Below are positions 1 to 4,357 of a stretch of 5,193 bases of DNA, one piece after another; position 1 is the stretch's first letter; every line of letters starts with the position of its first letter. The position numbers and the translations under genes were made by a program. This DNA comes from DATDRS01 sp035291605 (GTDB taxonomy: Bacteria; Chloroflexota; Anaerolineae; Anaerolineales; UBA6663), in contig DATDRS010000429.1 of the NCBI GenBank assembly GCA_035291605.1, positions 1-5,193 on the forward strand. The letters are read 5' to 3'. The notes beneath the pieces are model-generated. The model saw only the letters and a program-made list of their open reading frames with translations. It made no database searches and was not told where the DNA came from.

Positions 1-54
1 TTGGCGCGGCGGTTGATGCTTGTCGTTAGGCCGCTGTGACTAAAAAGGAAACTG
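1..54 (+). other. Left-edge leader with attC-like half-site
   Basis: No complete gene is visible here. The frame beginning at base 1 is open and stops at the TGA at 37-39, so the last 12 codons of an upstream gene could be present, but the stretch is too short to judge. Bases 9-31 resemble the right half of an integron attC site: GCGGTTGA, a spacer, then the core heptamer GTTAGGC at 25-31. Against the half-site consensus I remember, GCSGCTKANCTCVRRC followed by GTTRRRY, about 16 of 23 positions agree with no gap needed. The mismatches cluster in the spacer. No partner half-site is visible, because the window starts at base 1, so this may be coincidence. Confidence 0.25.
45..49 (+). promoter_or_regulatory. 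Shine-Dalgarno for the CPBP protease gene
   Basis: AAGGA lies 5 nt before the ATG at 55 and 8 nt before a second in-frame ATG at 58. The 58 start has the more usual spacing, so the protein may begin one residue later than annotated. The difference has no functional consequence. Confidence 0.55.
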
Positions 55-975
55 ATGATGTCTACATCTACTGCGACACAGCAACCCGCTCCCCTCTCAA
101 TCATCCGGCGGCTGTTGGCCCGCCATCCGGTGGCGGCCTTCTTGGTCATGGCCTACACCGTTTCCTTCGCGTTCACGCTGACGCCGATTCGGGCACAGCT
201 TGACATCTTGCCACCAGAATTGCCCCTTTGGGGGTCGCTCGGCACCATCTTCGGGGTGGCGCTGCCGGCCTTCCTCGTGATCGCAGCCATGCATGGCCAG
301 GCCGGTGTGCGAGACCTGGCGCGCCGGTGCCTCCGGTGGCGCATCGGCGCCCGCTGGTACCTCTTGACATTGCTCGGGTTGCCCACCGGGGTGGTGGTGT
401 GCGCCAGCGTGATCTTTGGTCTGGCGCCGCTGAACGCGCTGGTGGACAAGTGGCCGCTGCTGTTCACGGTGGTGGCGCCAGAGCTACTGGTCCGTATTGT
501 GCTCTTCAATCTTGCCGAGGAGATCGGCTGGACGGGGTTCTCGCAAGCCAGGTTGCAAGATCGGCACGGGCCGTTGAAGGCCTGCGTCATCGTCGAGGTC
601 CCCTTTGCGCTGTGGCATCTGCCCGACGTGATGATCGAAACCGGATCAGGCCTCGCACAGCTCCCCCTCGCCCTCGGATTGCTGGGCGTTTTGGCGATAT
701 CTCAGCTGTTCGGACGGGTCGTCATCATGTGGCTGTACAACAACACCAAGCACAGCGTGCTGCTGGTGGGGCTGTTCCACGCTAGCTTTAACACAACGAC
801 TGGAGCGTTTGGCCGCACATTCATCCCCGGCTGGTCCGATGGGTCTGTGCTCTTGATCGCCAGCGGCGTCGTCGCTGTGGCTGCCGTGCTCATGGTCGTC
901 CTCACCAGGGGCCGCCTGTCCTACAAACCGAATCAGGTATCTCAAACAGCAGACGCGACGCCGACCAAAGATTAA
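55..975 (+). CDS. CPBP family intramembrane metalloprotease
   Basis: This 306-residue polytopic membrane protein belongs to the CPBP (CAAX protease and bacteriocin-processing, Abi/Rce1-like) family of glutamate/histidine-dependent intramembrane proteases. Three family motifs appear in order. EEIGWTGF is at 155-162, with the Glu pair E155/E156. FALWH is at 184-188, the FxxxH motif with H188. HASFN is at 242-246, the HxxxN motif. Hydrophobic stretches near 25-45, 60-80, 101-122, 136-153, 203-225 and 264-284 fit about seven or eight membrane segments, and the tail after 285 is polar. The Arg usual in motif 1 (EExxxR) is Thr160; I recall EExGWTG variants in bacterial members, so this alone does not imply loss of activity. 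The substrate cannot be told from sequence. Known bacterial members act in bacteriocin self-immunity, peptide maturation or membrane-protein turnover. The gene is followed after 54 nt by a lipoprotein gene on the same strand. Confidence 0.9.
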   Translation: MMSTSTATQQPAPLSIIRRLLARHPVAAFLVMAYTVSFAFTLTPIRAQLDILPPELPLWGSLGTIFGVALPAFLVIAAMHGQAGVRDLARRCLRWRIGARWYLLTLLGLPTGVVVCASVIFGLAPLNALVDKWPLLFTVVAPELLVRIVLFNLAEEIGWTGFSQARLQDRHGPLKACVIVEVPFALWHLPDVMIETGSGLAQLPLALGLLGVLAISQLFGRVVIMWLYNNTKHSVLLVGLFHASFNTTTGAFGRTFIPGWSDGSVLLIASGVVAVAAVLMVVLTRGRLSYKPNQVSQTADATPTKD

Positions 976-1007
976 ACTCTAGCGTGGTGCGGGATGAGTG
1001 GGTGACC

Positions 1008-1022
1008 ATTCGCACTGCGAAT
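1008..1022 (+). promoter_or_regulatory. Short perfect inverted repeat before the lipoprotein gene
   Basis: ATTCGC, a 3-nt centre ACT, then GCGAAT form a perfect palindrome with 6-bp arms in the 54-nt gap between the protease and lipoprotein genes. It ends 7 nt before the ATG at 1030. No T-run follows, so it is not an intrinsic terminator. It occupies the place where a Shine-Dalgarno would normally be and none is seen there. It could be an operator or an RNA hairpin at the initiation region. An arm length of 6 is expected about once by chance in a window this size, so only the position makes it notable. Confidence 0.3.
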
Positions 1023-1029
1023 TTCCCAA

Positions 1030-1449
1030 ATGAAACCAGCACTTTTCCCTCTCTCACTCATACTTCTGACATTGACGGCCGCTTGCGCTGAAACCCCGCC
1101 AGCGCCGTCGCCCTCTCCCACGGGCACTTCCTCATCTCCGGCCTCGCCCGCCGCCACCGTGGTCTGGCCGATCTTAACCGAACTCCAGCCGGCCCAGGCC
1201 CTGCCTGGCGAGCAGGTCCGGGTCATGGGTTCAGGAGGGTATCTCGTCGACTCTCAGGGTGGATACAACGAGTCCTATCGAACGTTCGCGCTGTACTTCG
1301 ACGGTCAGGAGGTGAGTGTGGTGGGGTGCTACGTGAACTGGTGTGAGGGGGAGTTGATCGTGCCGACGAGCGCCCTGTCGGGCGCCCATCAAATTTCAAC
1401 CGAGGGAGGCTCTCATCTCGCGGTGCAGGTGATCGAGGCGCTGCCGTGA
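1030..1449 (+). CDS. Small lipoprotein with TIG/IPT-like domain
   Basis: This 139-residue protein has a lipoprotein signal peptide: Lys2, a hydrophobic core at about 4-15, and a lipobox-like LTAAC ending at Cys19. The mature chain would start at Cys19 and be lipid-anchored outside the cytoplasmic membrane. Thr at the -3 position is less usual than Leu but tolerated. Residues 21-43 are a Pro/Ser/Thr/Ala-rich flexible linker. Residues 47-138 look like one beta-sandwich of the IPT/TIG type: a P-x-L-T-x-L-x-P opening, a pG-x-x-V-x-V-x-G-S-G turn, an ALYFDGQEV strand pair and a final VP...SGAHQIS segment. Cys100 and Cys105 are close together and could form a disulfide. The start at 1030 is the only one giving a signal peptide; a same-frame TGA at 1003 rules out extension. 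No Shine-Dalgarno is visible. The function is unknown; the TIG assignment is by pattern and moderately sure. Confidence 0.8.
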   Translation: MKPALFPLSLILLTLTAACAETPPAPSPSPTGTSSSPASPAATVVWPILTELQPAQALPGEQVRVMGSGGYLVDSQGGYNESYRTFALYFDGQEVSVVGCYVNWCEGELIVPTSALSGAHQISTEGGSHLAVQVIEALP

Positions 1450-1466
1450 GAGTGAATTAAGCCCTG

Positions 1467-1472
1467 AGGAGG
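1467..1472 (+). promoter_or_regulatory. Strong Shine-Dalgarno for the glycine-rich membrane protein
   Basis: AGGAGG lies 6 nt before the ATG at 1479, within the 29-nt gap after the lipoprotein stop. It is the best ribosome-binding site in the window and fixes the start of the next gene. A close spacing with its own strong site suggests one transcript with the lipoprotein but independent translation. Confidence 0.8.
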
Positions 1473-1478
1473 AAAGCC

Positions 1479-2048
1479 ATGGCGACAATGCGAATTGAAC
1501 GCGCAAAGGTGGGCTGGCGCGTCTGGCTCGGGTGGGTGTTGGCAAGTGTTGCCAGTGTCGCCATAACCCTGACAGTGACTGGGGCCATGGTCAGAGCCGG
1601 CAGCCTGAACGCAGCCGTGGTCTGGGCCGTGTTCGGGTTGGTGATTGGAGCTTCACTTGGAATAACACAATGGGTTGTCCTACGGCAACAGGTTTCGCGG
1701 GCCTACATGTGGGTGTTGGCCAGTGCCTTGGGCGGGGCCGTGTTAGGTGTCTTGGGCTTTGCCACGGGTGGGCCTGTGGGCGGACCACTAGGCGGGGCGG
1801 TAATCGGGGCCTCGCTGGGGATACCGCAGTGGCTTGTCCTGCGGCACCGGGTCTCGCAGGCCTATGTATGGGTGTTGATAAGTATCGCAGGCTTTGCCGT
1901 GGGCCTTTCTGCGGGCGAAGCAGTGGGCTTTGCCGTGGGTGGGGCTGTGGGCTGGCCCGTAGGCGGAACTATACACGGGATCGTGGTTGGGGCCATTACA
2001 GGCGCGGCGCTCGTCTGGTTGTTGCGCCAGCCCGTTCCCGAAAGATAG
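1479..2048 (+). CDS. Glycine-rich polytopic membrane protein with internal repeat
   Basis: This is a 189-residue integral membrane protein with no recognised enzymatic motif. A short basic N-terminus (about 1-12) precedes a first membrane segment at about 15-38. Two homologous units follow: a Gly-rich helix leading into GASLGITQWVVLR at 57-69, and the same pattern as GASLGIPQWLVLR at 110-122. Each continues with a VS-x-AY-x-WVL helix. The 24-residue blocks 57-80 and 110-133 agree at 18 positions. Between and after them lie Gly/Ala/Pro/Val stretches starting GFATGG (93), GFAVGL (138) and GFAVGG (150). The C-terminal GAALVWLLRQP resembles a decayed third unit. The small-residue, GxxxG-like spacing suggests tightly packed helices. 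Similar Gly-rich repeat membrane proteins with WLVLR motifs are annotated as hypothetical in cyanobacteria and Chloroflexota, from memory. No substrate or partner can be assigned. It sits between a lipoprotein gene and a sensor kinase gene on the same strand. Confidence 0.85.
   Translation: MATMRIERAKVGWRVWLGWVLASVASVAITLTVTGAMVRAGSLNAAVVWAVFGLVIGASLGITQWVVLRQQVSRAYMWVLASALGGAVLGVLGFATGGPVGGPLGGAVIGASLGIPQWLVLRHRVSQAYVWVLISIAGFAVGLSAGEAVGFAVGGAVGWPVGGTIHGIVVGAITGAALVWLLRQPVPER
1647..1877 (+). repeat. Tandem internal repeat within the glycine-rich membrane protein
   Basis: Two copies of a 72-nt unit, at 1647-1718 and 1806-1877, lie 159 nt apart start to start. They encode GASLGI-x-QW-x-VLR followed by VS-x-AY-x-WVL, with 18 of 24 residues identical. 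A shorter GGCTTTGCC motif recurs at about 1757, 1890 and 1927, heading the Gly-rich stretches. The copies have diverged at synonymous and non-synonymous sites, so the duplication is not recent. Confidence 0.75.
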
Positions 2049-2067
2049 ATCGGACTCGGCCTATTTG

Positions 2068-2076
2068 TGCCATAAT
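2068..2076 (+). promoter_or_regulatory. Possible extended -10 promoter element
   Basis: TGCCATAAT contains a TG dinucleotide one base before CATAAT, which differs from the TATAAT consensus at one position, an extended -10 arrangement. No convincing -35 is present at the usual distance. If used, transcription would start near 2083, downstream of the ATG at 2075, which would exclude that codon as the kinase start. AT-rich hexamers are uncommon in this GC-rich window, but the call is weak. Confidence 0.25.
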
Positions 2077-2119
2077 GGAGGGAGAACGTGAGGCAAGTGC
2101 CCAAGTTATTTTCTCCATT
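2074..2119 (+). promoter_or_regulatory. Possible RNA hairpin masking a Shine-Dalgarno
   Basis: AATGGAG (2074-2080) is complementary to CTCCATT (2113-2119), a perfect 7-bp arm. The adjoining GGAGAA (2081-2086) is complementary to TTCTCC (2111-2116), a competing 6-bp arm. Both pairings use the same downstream CTCC, an anti-Shine-Dalgarno, and involve the GGAGGGAG that precedes the GTG at 2088. In RNA, one or the other hairpin could block that site. The loop is about 24-32 nt. No T-run follows, so it is not a terminator. Confidence 0.3.
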
Positions 2120-2159
2120 CCGGTCAAGCATCTCATCGCCAGAAAGCGCCCGCTCGTGA
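2088..2159 (+). CDS. Possible 23-codon leader ORF overlapping the kinase start
   Basis: A GTG at 2088 is preceded by a good Shine-Dalgarno-like GGAGGGAG (2077-2084, 3 nt before the GTG). It opens 23 codons, beginning MRQVPKLF and ending ESARS, and stops at the TGA at 2157-2159. That stop overlaps the GTG start of the kinase at 2156-2158 as GTGA, a classic arrangement for translational coupling. The frame is closed upstream by TAA at 2073. The peptide is Ser/Arg-rich, with no hydrophobic segment and no similarity I recognise. It could be a coupling leader for the kinase, or chance, since the same bases are open in the kinase frame back to an ATG at 2075. Confidence 0.25.
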   Translation: MRQVPKLFSPFRSSISSPESARS

Positions 2160-4357
2160 ACCCCGAAAGCGCCTCGATCACCACCCTGCATGGCCGCTGG
2201 CTTCTCATCGCGCGGACCACATGGCTTGTGCTGGTGGTCCTGACCTTAGGGGTCTTCATCACCAGCGCCCCCGCGCGATTTGTGCAGCACCAGACCGACG
2301 ACATCGTGATCGAGGTCGCTCTGCTGTCGGTCTATGTTGGGATCGCAGCAGTGATCTTCTGGCGCAAATCAAAGGATGGGATGGCGTTGTTCGTCTCGCT
2401 CTTCCTTGTAATGTGGGGAGCGACTCTTTCTCCGTCTTGGGATGCGCTGGTAGAGAGTGAATCCTCATGGCACTTGCCGGTCAGCCTGTTGAGATCACTC
2501 GGGCCGCTCTCGTTTTTACTCTTCTTGTATTTGTTTCCTGACGGACGATTTGTGCCGCGCTGGACACGTACGCTGGTAGTTGCTTTGATTGCGCTTATGG
2601 TAGTCGCCAAGCCGTTCGGTCCCTTGATGCTGCCCGATCCGCTCTCGTTTATATTGTGGGTCGGCTTCCTAGTTGCCGGAGTAGCAGCCCAGATTTACCG
2701 CTATCGGCGCATCTCCGGCCCAGTACAGCGCCAGCAGACCAAGTGGGTAGTATTCGGCCTGACGGCGATGAGCCTGGGGTTGTTAGTATCTGGCTTGATG
2801 AGTGAACTCTTCCCATCGCTCCACCGATCTGGTGTGCAGCAGTCGTTGTATGAACTGATCAGCGGAAGTGTCGCCGTCTTCTCACTTCTACTTCTCCCTG
2901 TCTCGATTGGCATCGCGATCCTGCGCTCTCAGCTTTTCGACATTGACCTCCTCATCAATCGCGCGCTGGTCTATGGCGCTCTGACCGTCAGCATCATTGG
3001 CCTGTACGTGCTCGGCGTCGGGGCGCTGAGCCGGTTGTTGCAGACGCAGAGCAACCTCGCGGTCTCGATCCTCGCGCTGCTCATCGTCGCCGCACTCATT
3101 CGACCCTTGCGCCGTGGCCTGCAGCGCGGTGCCAACCGACTGATCCGCCCCGAACGGAGCCCGCCCGCCGACTCATCGGCGGCGCCCAAGTTGCCTACAA
3201 CCGAACTATCTCAGTCGCAAGAGGCAACCCTCCATACGCCCATGCGCCCCGAGAACGCCCCGAACACCACCTTGCATGGCCAGCGGCTCGTCCTCGCACG
3301 GGCGGTATGGGTGGCCGTGGCACTGCTAACTGTGGGCCTCTTCGTCGCTGGCATCCCGGTGGAGTTCGCGCAGCTTCAGCTTGGGTGTCCGACCCCGGCG
3401 TGCGCGAGCAGCGGGCAAATGACGCCGGTTGAGCTGCGCCTGGTGGAGGACCTCGGCCTCTCCCGCAACTTCTTCGCGGCCTATGGCGTGGCTCTCGAGG
3501 TCGTCTTTGCCGGGGTGTACGCTGCGGTCGCCGCGCTGATCTTCTGGCGCAAGTCCACCGACCGGCTGGCGCTGTTCGTCGCCCTGGCGCTGCTGGCCTT
3601 TGGGACGGCGACCCATCCCAGCACTATGAATCATCTGACCGCGGCGTATCCGGTCTGGCGGCTACCCGTCGCCGCCCTCCATTTTGTCGGCTCGGCCTCC
3701 TTCAGCCTGTTCTTGTATCTCTTCCCAGATGGGCGCTTCGTACCGCGCTGGACGCGCTGGGTGGCGCTCGTTTGGATCGCCTGGCTCTTGCCGCGCTACT
3801 GGTTCCCCGACTGGCCCCCCTCCGGTTCCGACACATGGCTTGCCTGGCCTAACTCAGCCGTCTGGTTGGGCGCTCTGGGTACGGCCGTGTATGCGCAGGT
3901 CTACCGCTATCGGCGTGTATCGAACCGGGTGCAGCGGCAGCAGACCAAGTGGGTGGTCTTCGGGATCGGCATGGCGCTCACGGGATTTCTTAGCGTCAAC
4001 GTGGTGGTGTCCGCCGTCGGGCTGCCGGCGCCCGCCTCGGCCGGCGTGTTAGCCACGCTCATGGTCGGGGCGGCGCTGATGTACGGCGCTCTGCTGCTCA
4101 TCCCGCTGTCAATCGGGATCGCCATCTTGCGCCATCACCTGTTTGATATTGACATCCTCATCAACCGCACGCTAGTGTACGGCGCGCTGACCGTCAGCGT
4201 TGTGGGCATCTATGTGCTGGTCGTGGGTTATCTTGGCGCGTTGTTTCGGATGGCCGGAGGCCAAGCCAACCTCGCCATCTCGGTGCTGGCGACGGGCCTG
4301 GTCGCGCTGCTCTTTCAACCCCTGCGGGGCCGCCTCCAGCGCGGCGTCAACCGGCTG
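2156..4357 (+). repeat. Tandem duplication of the kinase membrane-sensor module
   Basis: Copy 1 is at 2156-3142 and copy 2 at 3242-4357, in the same frame and separated by a 99-nt linker. Matching blocks run from TTLHG near each start through IFWRKS, LFPDGRFVPRWTR, YRYRR, QRQQTKWVVFG, SIGIAILR, LFDID, LINR, LVYGALTVS and LQRG-x-NRL at each end. At DNA level short runs are nearly identical, for example CAGCAGACCAAGTGGGT near 2732 and 3938. The copies are otherwise well diverged. Copy 2 is longer by about 33 residues early in the module and slightly more in its second half. Copy 1 uses visibly more A/T-ending codons (TTA, GTA, AGA, AGT) than copy 2. Confidence 0.9.

Noticed and set aside
228..785. 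A 185-codon + strand frame inside the protease gene
   Set aside because: Arg/Ala/Gly-rich shadow of the CPBP gene, which has all three family motifs in its own frame.
976..1029. Possible intrinsic terminator after the protease gene
   Set aside because: The only hairpin (1008-1022) has A/T-containing short arms and is followed by TTCCC rather than a T-run.
1743..1749. GTTAGGT, matching the attC core pattern GTTRRRY
   Set aside because: It sits inside the glycine-rich membrane protein's coding repeat and lacks the GCGG inner box at the correct distance.
1862..2304. Overlapping - strand open frames around the kinase leader
   Set aside because: They cross the end of one + strand gene and the start of another, and their translations are Pro/Thr/Ala-rich shadows.
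3143..3241. Possible pseudogene break between two kinase genes
   Set aside because: Every codon between the two modules was read in frame and no stop was found, so the fusion is an intact open frame as given.
3848..3854. CCTAACT, resembling the left core RYYYAAC of an attC site
   Set aside because: It is inside the kinase sensor module with no matching right half nearby.
3684..4052. A 122-codon + strand frame inside the kinase
   Set aside because: Ser/Pro/Arg-rich out-of-frame translation of the second sensor module; no independent start signal or motif.
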